This document shows, one piece after another, positions 34,714-45,937 of a stretch of 64,000 nucleotides of DNA. The notes beneath the pieces were generated by a model that worked only from the letters and a program-made list of their open reading frames with translations, searched no databases and was not told where the DNA came from. Position 1 is the first letter of the stretch; each line of letters starts with the position of its first letter. Source of the DNA: Siphonodentalium dalli (lineage: Eukaryota; Mollusca; Scaphopoda; Gadilida; Siphonodentaliidae); the NCBI GenBank assembly GCA_032622095.1, contig CP136068.1, forward strand, positions 53,376,443 through 53,440,442. Direction: 5' to 3'. The translations under genes and the position numbers were made by a program.

Positions 34714-34890
34714 ATGCTTCGGTTTCGCATCAGAACTCGACCGAATAGATTAAGGAAAAGTTTCGGTTGGGGTAGTGGCCCGGTAGAGCGACTGAGGCGC
34801 TTGAGGGTTGTTGTCACCGCTTTATTCAGACACGAGCGACTGGAAGGATCCGCAGATGTTTTGAAAGAAGCCAGAGATTACGCCGAAAGG
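34714..34890 (+). CDS. MRPL17: Mitochondrial ribosomal protein bL17m, exon 1
   Basis: First coding exon of the large-subunit mitoribosome protein L17. The ATG at 34714 opens MLRFRIRTRPNRLRKSF, an Arg-rich, acid-free start suited to mitochondrial import, followed by the bL17 core LRRLRVVVTALFRHERLEG and KEARDYAER. FRHERLE...YAE matches the L17 signature (human: VRHERIE...YAEKL). The in-frame TTG at 34705 is not a credible start. The exon ends AGG|GTACGA in phase 0 and joins LIQIAIRNGD 18 kb downstream. The full spliced product is 235 residues (59 + 24 + 152), longer than the roughly 175 of human because of a C-terminal tail. Confidence 0.92.
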
Positions 34891-35734
34891 GTACGACTAG
34901 TCGGACTACGATCCCTGGGGGAGGGGGGAAGGCGATTCCAATTCCCATTCATACAATGAATCATTGAATGCCTACAATGGGTAAATTACCCTGGGCAAAA
35001 GTTAATGGGCATACTGAATCTGAATCTTGTACGCCATGTACGGCACAGTATCCTTTCAGACGTATAACTTACTATAAGTGCTGGGTAGAGGAGGTTAGGC
35101 TGTAGGTGTTGAACTTGGAGCCTGCAGGACTGATGATGTAGAGTCCAGCGCTGTGATGTCGTCCTGGTCGAGCACATTCCACTACCGGAACAGCACCTAT
35201 GACCTTTCATGTGTATATATTCATGTGCACAACACATTTTGAATTTGAATCGGTAAATGTGTGTTTTGTTGGTCACGTTATTTTATCAGAAAAACAGTTT
35301 TCTGTCGTATATATATATACTACCGGAACACATCCTATTTTATGGTTAAAAGTATGGGAAATAGGATGCGTTCTGGAACTATATATTTCCGTGGAAAACA
35401 TTGTTTTGTTGTAAACTAACAATTACACATGTCGATATCACGTGACCTAGAAAGCACACTTTTTCCGGTTCGAAACGTGCCGTGTACATGAATACAACTT
35501 ACAAGTGATATTACCTTCAACAAATAAATAAATGAACATAAGCCTAACAAATGCTATTATTGGGCTATATGGATGTCAATAAATCGTTCTAAATCTAATA
35601 TTATTAAATATGTAGTAGTGTGTAGCATGATGAAAATAGTAATACAATGCGAGACATGTTTTTGTCACGTGACGTGGGTCATCTCTGACTAAAACATGTT
35701 TTCATTAAGTATTTGCAGTGAATATAAATGCATA
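34891..35734 (+). other. Start of MRPL17 intron 1
   Basis: No gene seen. 34986-35200 is moderately GC-rich with a minus-strand ORF that I cannot identify. A short foldback around ACTACCGGAACA/ATAGGATG lies at 35310-35370. Confidence 0.4.
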
Positions 35735-35799
35735 TGACATACATTGTATCCTCTACTATTGCGTTTAAAACGCAATAGTAGAGGATACAATGTATGTCA
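35735..35799. repeat. Perfect 65-bp palindrome
   Basis: Two 32-bp arms (35735-35766, 35768-35799) without mismatch around a single A at 35767; the centre reads GCGTTTAAAACGC. It marks the left edge of the composite inverted-repeat structure. Confidence 0.97.
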
Positions 35800-37260
35800 A
35801 TGACGATGTAGCTATACATACAGGCTAATTTGATAAACACCATATATTAGTTTGCTTATGTGTTGCCTTTGGGTCGCGTCCATTTAGGATAAGTTAGGAT
35901 GTTCCCAAGGTGGTCATGGGGGGGGGGGGGGCAACTTCATCGCTCATTGTCTGATCTAATTTATATCTGTTTAAACGTATTAGTACACGAAAAACGTACG
36001 TCAATTACGCTATATAGCTACATGTAGGCTATATAATCATCGATAAAACCCCAGAAATCAGTCTGCTCATGTTTTGCCTTTGTTCAAACCAAGTCCGTAG
36101 CCAGCCATAAAAGAAGGCAGTTCGTCATATATTTGGAGGGCATTTGAATCGAGCCGCGGAGAAGAGCGCCAGAGGGGGTGTCCCCCTTGCGTTTAAGGGG
36201 GGTGCGGGGGCCCTCCCCCGGGAATTTTTTTCTGAAAAGACAATGCAAATGGCATAATTTAGACCACCCTAAAATCTAAAGAACCTTCAGAATAAAGAAC
36301 CTAATGTTTATACCCGACCTAAACTATATACCATCACACGGGGATACTTTGGACACGGGGGTGAGTTTGAACAGTTTTCCTGAAAAAGAATTATTTATTC
36401 CCAGTAATAAATGGCAATTGCTTATTTGCTCAGATAAAATTTAAACTACATATATGTGATTTATTTGAGGAACATGGTACTGTGTTATTTTGGATGGAAA
36501 TTTTAATTTCAGTCCCAGAGTAAATATCACATGGTGATCACACATGGGATATTAAAATTTTACTTTCACACAAAAATACAGATGGCTGTAATAAACTCCC
36601 CGAAGAAACATTGTTTTAAATTTAATGTTGTTTATAGGTCAATGGAACCAAGAAAATACTTTGTGATCTGTCAACATATAAATTATGATTAGAAATAATT
36701 CAGAACCATAAAATCGCAGGTGTATCTTATGGGATGGGGGATACTTTGAACACTCAAAGTATCACCAAAGTCATTCAAATGTTATGTTTCAGTATGCTGA
36801 TTCTGTTATTATAGCTGTCAGTATCACGCAGATTTGCGAAATGGCCGGGTGTGGTACATGCATGGGCATAATCAGAATCTCCCTTATGTTTATATAGGAG
36901 GATCAGGTTTGATAAGGCCAAAACGAAGAATACCTGTGTTTAGGGTAACCCGCCCGCCCCTACTCAAAACCTGCCGCCAAATTCCATTTTATCGTTTTTC
37001 AAAAATTTCCTCCGACTTCATTTTATTTTTTTGTAATTAGGAATTCGCGACTACGGAATTAGCTTAAACAAGTAAACCATTTCCTTGCAAATATCGTCAA
37101 TTCAAGAAAAACGGAAGTGCTGCCATTGTTGTTGTAGTATATTCGTATTCCCTCGTCATTTGCGGCAAACCTCGCCGATTTCTCGAAAGCGGAAAGCAGA
37201 AAACACGCGATATGTATTAACAAGCAAATCGAAAGTAACCGGATATTTTGCCGATTGAAT

Positions 37261-37676
37261 ATGGCGGAAACACTTCCGTGTGCGGATAGATCCTGCATTT
37301 TAGCTATTAAACTTCACAAATGCGTTCATATGAATCAGAATAGAAACATCATGGCGCCTGTCAACTATAGCACAGACATGTTGTCGTGCGTGAACCGGTA
37401 CCACACAGATTCTGAACTGACAGAAAAGGACATAGTAATAAAATGTCAGATTAAAAATAATTCTGTACGTCACGTTCGCGTTGCCGCATGTATGTGCCAT
37501 TTCCAATAGAGGAACTCTTGTTAAATTCACCTTCTGAGTTGAATATTTCGCATAATGTCTTAGTATTCGAGTCAGTGGATAAACAAAATATCATAAGTCT
37601 CTTGTGTGGGAAATTGAACAGTAATATGTCCACTCGTAGGATTTGGCCTGTAATATTTATCCGAGCTTCAGCGTGA
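37261..37676 (+). pseudogene. Unidentified coding-like stretch in two frames
   Basis: An ATG in a good context (AATATGGCGG) opens 82 codons (37261-37509, MAETLPCADRSCILAIKLHK...). A second open stretch overlaps its end in another frame (37488-37676, MYVPFPIEELLLNSPSEL ... RRIWPVIFIRASA). Together they look like one protein of about 140 residues broken by a frameshift near 37488-37509, or two exon pieces; the upstream 200 bp are CpG-enriched like a promoter. I do not recognise the protein. It lies in intron 1 of MRPL17, inside the 35.7-42.5 kb inverted-repeat structure, so it may be cargo captured by a transposon. It could also be chance ORFs in a CpG-rich repeat. Confidence 0.25.
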
Positions 37677-37734
37677 ACCTAAACCGTTTAATTTCCAACA
37701 CTAGACACTTATCTATTATATATTTTGGAAGATC

Positions 37735-38338
37735 TGTGTGTGTGTGTGATCGCGATGAACTCGAAAACTGCCGGACGGATTGAGACCAAACTTCCTATCT
37801 AAGGGTAAAATACCAGATGAAGTGGCATCGCATCGCTTCTGAGAACGTCAGAGCACCCATTCTCCACCCCCAGTCACAAAAATTACCGCCATTGGCACGG
37901 TGGGGATAATCGCGTTGATAGTTAAAGAGCGTTCATATCCGCAGTGTCGTCGATAAAGAGCGTATGTGTGTAATGTGATTATTACGTCTGGGCCTGGGCG
38001 TGTGCGTGTAAGACTGTATCCAGACATGAGCGTGTTGTGTGACGTACTTAGGGCTTTCCGCCCGAGGTGATCTTCACCTTGAAACGGTACCCACAAACAT
38101 ACCTCTTTTAGGGACGGGTACCATCACGGGACGGCTACCATCATGTCTCTTGATTAAAAAGGCAGAATTAACTCAAATTAAATTAAACAATTAACGGATT
38201 TCGACGAAATTTGATACCTACGGATACTTTTATCGGGGGAGTGTTTTCGACGGTTCAAATTGTGACCCCGAACTGACCTTGACCTTCAAAATTGTCAATT
38301 CAAGGTCAAAGCCCGGACGAAGTCGGGTCACCTTCTAG
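37735..38338 (+). mobile_element. Helitron-like element, CTAG|T end
   Basis: Ends with the hairpin CCCGGACGAAGTCGGG (38312-38327), then TCACCTT and CTAG (38335-38338) followed by T. The start is uncertain, near the (GT)n tract GTGTGTGTGTGATCGCGATG. The body includes ACTGCCGGACGGATTGAGAC and TGACCTTGACCTTCAAAATT. Confidence 0.55.
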
Positions 38339-39164
38339 TTCTATATATAATATCATTTAATATCATGCTGTATACATGTCATTGGACTTCTGTAACACCA
38401 TTAAACTGATTAAAGCTACCATGACATTGATTAGTGTGACAATGACTTGCCCAAGCTTTATACGAGTGACACTGGCAGACGATTAGAAGGCACGAATACT
38501 TAAATACTATCCCCTGTGAAAAATAAACTGAAAAAATAAAATAAAATGAAGTACCGCCCGCCCGCCCCTGTTTTTTTCCTTCATGCTACCCTAAACTCAG
38601 GTATTCCTTTTGGCCTAATATTTGTGATGGGGGATTCAACTTGGCCGACCCAAATCCCAATACATCGGTATGGAGGCGTTAAAATAATGTTCGCCGGATG
38701 TTGCCCTCATTATTCCCCAAATCTGGCTTCTACTAACATATGGGGTGAACAGTGGATATATTCAATTAATCTACTAGTAGTTTAGTACATCTAATTCATT
38801 CTTGGGAAAATTTTGAAAAATTAATGTGGCACCTATACTAGTACCAGTAGTTCTGACAGTGAATCCATTCCTAAGTCACTTGCCAAATATTGCATGGCTA
38901 TTGGAGTATCTTAAGATAGGGAGCAGTATTCAATTGGTACTCTGGGGAAGTGGTTCTGAACCGCAATGTGGGGGTATTGATGGTATATAATGATTATTAG
39001 TTAACTGGTTCGCTGCTAAATATCCTACATACGCATAATGAAATGCGTATATTTATTTCAATAAACAGAAAAATCATTGGATTTTATGCTCGGAGTAGGT
39101 AGTTTACTACATTTGCACTCTTTTATCAAATTTTACCCCCACATATTTACATTTGTGATTATGT

Positions 39165-39490
39165 TATGAGCCTGGATGTCTCAATATGCTATGGTTATGA
39201 GCCTGGATGTCTCATTAGGCTATGGTTATGAGTCTGGATGCCTCATCAGGCTGTGGTTATGGGCCTGGTTGTCTCATTAGGCTATGGTTATGAGCCTGGA
39301 TGTCTCATTAGGCTATGGTTATGGGTCTGGATATCTCATAAGGATATGGTTATGAGTCTGGATGTCTCATTAGGCTATGGTTATGGGCCTGGATACCGCA
39401 TTAGGCTATGGTTATGAGCCTGGTTGTCAAATTAGGTTATGGATATGAACCTGGATGACTGATTAGGTTATGGTTATGAGCTTGGTTGTC
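39165..39490. repeat. 31-bp tandem repeat, about 10 copies
   Basis: Diverged units of TATGGTTATGAGCCTGGATG then TCTCATTAGGC. No long open frame. Confidence 0.9.
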
Positions 39491-39799
39491 GGACGCCGTT
39501 GGGCAAAACAGTTTATCATTTTTCTAAAACTTTTTGCAATAGAAGTACCTTTTCTGACAATTTTATTGGTCTGCATCCATTAAAACTTCACAATGTCCCA
39601 ATTTAATTATATATGCAACAATATTTCCAAAATATTACCTGACAAACTCTATTTAAATGATTAAACTAAACAAGCAATACAGTGTCATCGCCAAAGCCCA
39701 TATCTGGGCTTCCAGCACTCTTACATAGTTTCCAAATATGGGCTTTCAGCACTGAACCAGTTAAGTAACTAAGCCTAATATCCATCATGATAATATTAA

Positions 39800-40260
39800 A
39801 GTATTTGTTTTTCTCTGTTCGGGTTATAACTTGAACAATATAGTGCTTGGATCTTTATGAAATTTGGTATATTGATGTTCACTAAGTTCTATTAGGACAT
39901 TCAATATTTAGGGCTCAATTGTTTTGTTCAGGTTTTCTATACTAGAGTTATTCATCTCTGTTTATCTGGAAATATTGGCTTTTTGGTCCGTCAGATGTCT
40001 ATTCGACAGTTAGAGCCCAAATATATGTAATATATTAATATCGTGTTAAGTTTTAAATTAAAAAAAAATTTTTTATTTGATTGAGCTGAGAAACGCAATA
40101 TTGGCTTTAGAGTTATTCATCTTCGTTTATCTGAAAATAATTATTGTTCGGTATGTTTGTCTTCAGAGTATGTATCAGGCATGACTCATCGGTTATAGGT
40201 ATATGCCCACAATAGCTAGTATGTCACATGGGTGTATGCACCGGACGACAGTCCATCTCT
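39800..40260. repeat. Interspersed repeat, non-coding
   Basis: Sentences GGGTTATAACTTGAACAATA, TAGAGTTATTCATCTCTGTT and TATCTGGAAATATTGGC, shared with 8395-8690 and 23380-23900. No conserved ORF. Confidence 0.5.
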
Positions 40261-40897
40261 TGTTGGCACTAAAAGGGAATATCTATAAACAGACCCAGAT
40301 ATGTCCTGATGGCAGGAGCTGTTGGTTGTTAGGTTAGGGTGAGGTATATAGGGGGTCTACAGTGTGATTTACATTGGTGTCAGACCAAATATGGCATATA
40401 TATATTATATTGTCCAGATTGTTTGCTAGGTTCAAATATGATATGGGCGATTGGGCGTGACTTTACTTAAACAGCATGATTCATTTCTGTAAGGACTTCT
40501 CAGTGTTCAAAGTATACCCAATGTGGTGAAACTTTGAACGCAACATATTTGATGTTGGTATCAAACTATTAGGGCACAAGACCCTTGTGCAAGTTTCATA
40601 TTACAATAAATCCAACACAGCCCAAAAATTGTATGTCAATAAAATCAACATACAGCCCACATTTTATCGATATGATACTAAACATATTAAAAGTGTTCAA
40701 AGTATCCCCATTTGACGGTAGCTTTAAAACACGATAATAAACTATTGTTGGCCAGAATATTATTAAGGCATAAAGTGATCGTGAAACGCTTGTTTTCCAG
40801 AGATATTTAGTGAATGTGGCTCCAGTTGTGGAATGTATACACGTATATGCATAAACAGACAAAAACAAACAACTGTGGTCATGTTGATGTATATATA

Positions 40898-41160
40898 GCC
40901 ACACATGCATGCGTAAGCGTTAGCGAAAATAATCGGATTCGTTCGTCGGATCCGTTCGTCGTGCCGTTGGGGTCATGCGAACGTTGTCCGATAGTGATCG
41001 TTTCAGTCACTTCACCATAGATTTAAGCTAGCCACACATGCTTGCGTATGCGTTAGCGAAAATAATCGGATCCGTTCGTCGGATCTGTTCATCGTGCCAT
41101 TGGGGTCATGCGAACGTTGTCCGATAGTGATCGTTTCAGTCACTTCGCCATGGATTTACA
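40898..41160. repeat. 133-bp tandem duplication, CpG-rich
   Basis: GCCACACATGCATGCGTAAG...GATCGTTTCAGTCACTTC occurs at 40898 and 41031 with a few changes. It is unusually rich in CpG for this window. Confidence 0.9.
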
Positions 41161-42499
41161 TGCGAACGCAAACGGAGCAACGGTTTCTATATATACGAGT
41201 ATTTTCGGTCCAATAAAAATTCGGAGCGTCAGAATTTTACTGTATATACACGGCACCCTTCCGTTGGATGGTCATATCCAGTGATTATATCATGCTAGTT
41301 TGAGCTGCATTCTGTTGAAGCCCCTGGTTGAATTCCGGAATATTACGATATGGGTTGTCATATAATTTGCGGGCATCGGTCTCTATCCAGGCTGTTGCAT
41401 TGCGCCGTTCATTCGAATGAAATGTTACTGTTCCGGGCATTAACTGGATCAATAGCAAATATACAGTTCAGCCTTGTATGCACGACACGAGCATAGAATG
41501 CCGCTCCGCGGCATGACATGTTTCTCCGAACGGCGAACGGCTATCACCTCCTCCGGGCACATGCATGGAAAAGGGCCGTTCGTTCGAATGGTACGAACCC
41601 CCCTGGCTACGGGCTTGGTCAAACAAAGGATGTTGTATGATGCCCCCGTTATATACTCTTTCACACTCCAAACAATCTCCGCCCAGATGAGTCCAACACG
41701 ATCAGTCCCTTGGGCGATTTAGGTCAAATGACAGTGCATGGCCCCAAATATTCCCTCAATTCGATCCATGCACAACATCCCACCCGATCCAAAATGGTCA
41801 CCGACCAAAGCATCACACGAGCGGATTTCTTGTGCTTTATCGATCATGTAGGTACAGCGTTATTGACGCATTACTGTCAAGCTGTCCTCTATAGCAAAAA
41901 TACTGTGGCCCACAAAACAGTCTTTAGAAACACTGGTTAAAATGGACGCTGCACAGAGGGATCCGAATATGGAACCCATATCCGAATATGGAACCCATAT
42001 GTCATTACTCAGCCCTCATATTGTAATACACAATACAGTATTTTGAAACACTCCACTCATTAAAAATGGACTCCACTCAGAGGGGTCTGAAAAGCTAGGG
42101 CACCCATGTCATTGATCAGTCCTCTTGTTCGATTTCGTTCAAACAAAGGGTGTTGTGTGTTGGTCTCATTACATCCGTTCGACTGCCTAATGCCCAACCC
42201 CAATCCAAAATGACCTCCGAACACCCTACCCCAATTTGTCCAAAAATAGGGAAAAGTCGTATCTTAGTCCCTTGGCCGATTTAGATCAAACGATGGGTGA
42301 TGTAGGGTGGCTTCCAAGACTCCATTGTGAACCATGCACCCTAACTGATCCTAAATGGTCGGCGCCCAAAGGCAACACACGAGCAGACTGATATCTGACC
42401 AGTGTTTATCGAATTAGCCTGCATGAACAGCTACATCGTCATTGACATACATTGTACCCGCTACTATTGCGTTTAAACGCAATAAATTATTGCGTTTAA

Positions 42500-43605
42500 A
42501 CGCAATGTTATGGCATTTAGATGCAATGTTATTACATTTAAACACATTTTTTTTTATTGTCACCCATGTGACTGCAATTGGCTTCCGTACAGATCAGAGT
42601 TCAATCTAAATTTTTTTTTTTAAATTTAATATAAATAAATTTTGTTTTAAATGTTTAAAGATAAAAATTTGCACAAATCATACATGAGTGTTTCAGCCAG
42701 TGCAAGTGCTGATGTGTTCACCTCAGAAGTCGATCTCACGTAACAGACAACATTTATATGGGCAAAGTCTTATTACCAGTGGGCAGTACTACCGCTGTGG
42801 GCGTGGTCTCTGTGTAAAGCTCCATTATCCTGCCATTTGATTTTGATATTTATGTATCCATGGCAACGGCCCAAATCTCGTCCGAAGTCACCTCATGGGT
42901 TGGGGTGAAATCGGACACTTATATAGAACATGAAATAAAACTCCAAATTATACAGAGGATCCAGACTAAATGTACCTGGATTATGATTTCTTTTAATCAA
43001 AATGTTTCATTGATAAAGCATAGACCATTAGTATAGCTGCCCAGGAGCTATTATAGCTCATTATATATATACATGTATTTAGGCCTACCCTGCCACTGTG
43101 ATGGACCAAGTGCAATTCTAACAGATCACTCCATAATGTTCGCTGCAGTTAAAAAACGTTCAACAGCATATGGAAAATAATCTACGGTCAGTGTGTGAAG
43201 AATTAAGTATGTCATAACACAGAAGGCCTAATGGCGAATACATTGAAATTAACAGGAATGCAAATGCAATGATTCACGGCTCATCAAATGATGCAGGGAC
43301 AATTAATGCTGACATGGTGATTTTCACATGCTTGGGTTAGTTACATGTACCGGGTATGTGTGAATAAATTTGTGGATATCATGCAGTATATTGATGGGAA
43401 ATATTCCGACCTACCCACACGTGTGTGTACTCTTCATGCATGTATTTCGTTATGGCATAAGATCCAACTAGGAGAGCCACCACATGCGATTCATATTCAC
43501 ACTGTTGACCTGTGTTGACAGGATTATTTCGGACACCACCCAAGGGGTCACAAAAACAAATATCACTACATTGCTATGATGGCTTAAAGAATATATATAA
43601 AAAAG
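42500..43605. other. MRPL17 intron 1, unannotated part
   Basis: AT-rich tracts at 42600-42660, otherwise no repeat or gene recognised. Confidence 0.5.
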
Positions 43606-43610
43606 TCATA

Positions 43611-43753
43611 CAGTAATGCTCTAATTAATCGACTCCTTAAACACAGGAGAGAGCTTTCCGATGAATGGCAACAAGCCATATTTCCGACTAAATCCTGAAA
43701 AGTTACCCATAATTCTGCTGTGTTTAAGGAGTCGATTAATTAGAGCATTACTG
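43611..43753. mobile_element. Tc1/mariner-type MITE, 143 bp
   Basis: Perfect 36-bp inverted ends (43611-43646 and 43718-43753) beginning CAGTAATGCTCTAATTAATC, separated by 71 bp and flanked by TA (43609-43610, 43754-43755). CAGT ends plus a TA duplication fit Tc1/mariner. The absence of mismatches suggests recent activity. Confidence 0.9.
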
Positions 43754-44384
43754 TACTTTCTTTAGACCTAATTACAAGCCTGGACACATTTAATTTATAG
43801 TGAGATAGAAAACATAGACTATATTAGCAGTTGTGGCGGAAGATGCATACCCTTGGGCCTTGGCTAGTGTCTGAAAGCACCCCAACGGAATTTGAAGGGG
43901 TCACAAAAGGGTGTTTCCAATATGACAAATCCAAAAGGTTGAGTTTTGGTTTTTGTCTCATTTTAAACCACATAATTGAACATGCATGTTTATCGGTCAT
44001 GATATGGTTTCAATGTGCAATTCAATGAAATTATCAGGGCGTATAATGTTTTGACGTACATTAAAAAACCAAGAAAAACATTCAACTGCGTTAAAGAGCG
44101 TTCCTAATGATATCTTGAACGTATTCGAGCTCAAACAACATTTAAAATGAAGGTCAGGGTTGATTGATAATTGAAAACAAATGGATTTATAAATTATAAA
44201 GTCGAAAAATAATGCGGGGAATTTATACATCAGCAGACGATGTTCCCAGCTCAAAATTAGATTATTTACATGACTTTTGAGAGCCGATTCCAGTTTAAAT
44301 ATTTATTTTGTTCCCTGTCAACAAGGTCAACAACCTGATATTGTAAGCGACCCAATACGGAAGTATTTGTGATTGGTTGATCGC

Positions 44385-45450
44385 CAACAGTTCATGAAAA
44401 ATTCATATGGATCTTCGGGGTGACATCTAGATTACCATATCTTTGGAGTTCTGTTAAAAAACATGGCTGCCAGTGGCCATCTTGGATTTTACTCTTTGTA
44501 TGAGTAAATCCTTTTGCACACCCTTCAGGTCACATCTATCATTTGATGTCACCAAACTTCATATGGATCTTCGTAGTGATCTCTAGATGGGAGCTTACCA
44601 TTTTTATTCAAATTCTGTTAAAAACATGAAACATGGCCGCCAGTGGCCATATTGCATTTCACATTTGAATCCATCGGCACACTATGCAGCCCACAATTAT
44701 TGTAAAAATGTTAAAATCTACAGGCATGTTTGAGATCACCGCTACTCTTATGTGTCAAATAGTTAAGTACAGGGTGGAATATAAGTGCAGGGTGGAAATT
44801 TCTGAAAAATTTATTAAAAAAGTGTGCACGGTGGAAATATATTCCAATAATAAATTCCAATAACTTGAACAATTATTTTTGTAGACTTGAATATAAAGCA
44901 AGTTTTCACAATTGACATACCTTACTTAAACTTGATAGATGCACAGGAAAATGTGATCCTCGTTGTCTACATGCCCCACGTGTGTAACATCTGGAATGAA
45001 AGATCAACATTATCTTGTAATTAAGCTAATTGTATAGAATTTGCTAATCAAATTTAGAACAGAGCCATCAATCTTTTAAAAAACGTACAGACCCGAATAA
45101 GCACAGTGCAGGGCGGATTTTTCTCACAAAATTAATAAAAGTATAGGTACCTTTATTTGGAACCCAAGAGCGATGAATAACATGGCCGCTTGCAGCCCTC
45201 TTGGATTTTACTCTTTGCATCACTAAATACTTTGGCACACCTTACAGGCCATGCACATATCTCATCCAAATGTCACCAAACTTCATATAGATCCTCAGGG
45301 TGACCTTTAGATGTGAGCTTACCATTTTTCCCGAATTCTGTTAATAAACATGGCTGTGGTGGCCATCTTGTATTTTACTCTTTATCATTAAATCTGTCAG
45401 CACACAGGCCACATCACACATTCGATTGTCACATGCGGCATCGTACTAGT
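44385..45450 (-). mobile_element. 164-bp-repeat element, diverged minus-strand copy
   Basis: Repeats of CTTCATATGGATCTTCG, GTGACCTCTAGATGGGAGC and CATGGCTGCCAGTGGCCATC with TTGGATTTTACTCTTTG, the complement of the units at 17691-19623 but more diverged. Ends are not clear. Confidence 0.6.
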
Positions 45451-45937
45451 ACATGGGTGTAAGGGGAATAATCCAGTGTGTTCCATGTGACTGACCAACC
45501 ACATGGATTAACAAATAGATTAGTTGGGAGAACTCTATTGTTTCAATTTGTTTGTATGTCATTTTGGACCAACTCACGTGTTTAGTACTGTTTACCCCAT
45601 TCGGCAAACCTTGTCCATGTCCATAAAGTATGCCTAGAGATCAAGGATTGAGGAGTCCAGAATGTTGTTTACCCTAATGAATTATACAATACAATGTGGT
45701 TGTCCCCCTTCTGTTAAATAATATTCTGTCAATGATTAAATGATATTTTCATTTATATATTAGAGAAAGTCGCACGAATCTCCCGGTGGGGGAGGATTTA
45801 GAAATTTGTCAAATCTTCATCATCATTTTCAACCACATCAAATGTTTTGCATGATTGCACATCAAATCAAATCTCTATTGTTCACAGTAGCCTACATTCT
45901 ACAGAACAATTATGTCTAAATAGTACTTGTCATGTCT

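Larger units (their letters stand above)
35735..42490. mobile_element. Composite structure with long inverted termini
   Basis: The left terminal (35768 to about 36080, AATAGTAGAGGATACAATGT, ATGTCAATGACGATGTAGCT, CAGGCTAATTTGATAAACAC, TGTTGCCTTTGGG, CATTTAGGAT) reappears inverted at about 42300-42480 with roughly 75-85 percent identity, and more weakly again at 36000-36090 and 41700-41870. Both outer edges carry ATTGCGTTTAAACGCAAT palindromes (35755-35780; 42464-42506). The interior holds a second inverted pair, GGGGATACTTTGAACAC, at 36342 and 36735 against 40505 and 40693. No transposase is seen. Boundaries are approximate. Confidence 0.6.

Noticed and set aside
36130-36240. GC-rich stretch with GGGGGTGTCCCCCTTGCG as an RNA gene
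   Set aside because: Looks like a low-complexity interspersed repeat with inverted G/C runs; no tRNA or rRNA features.
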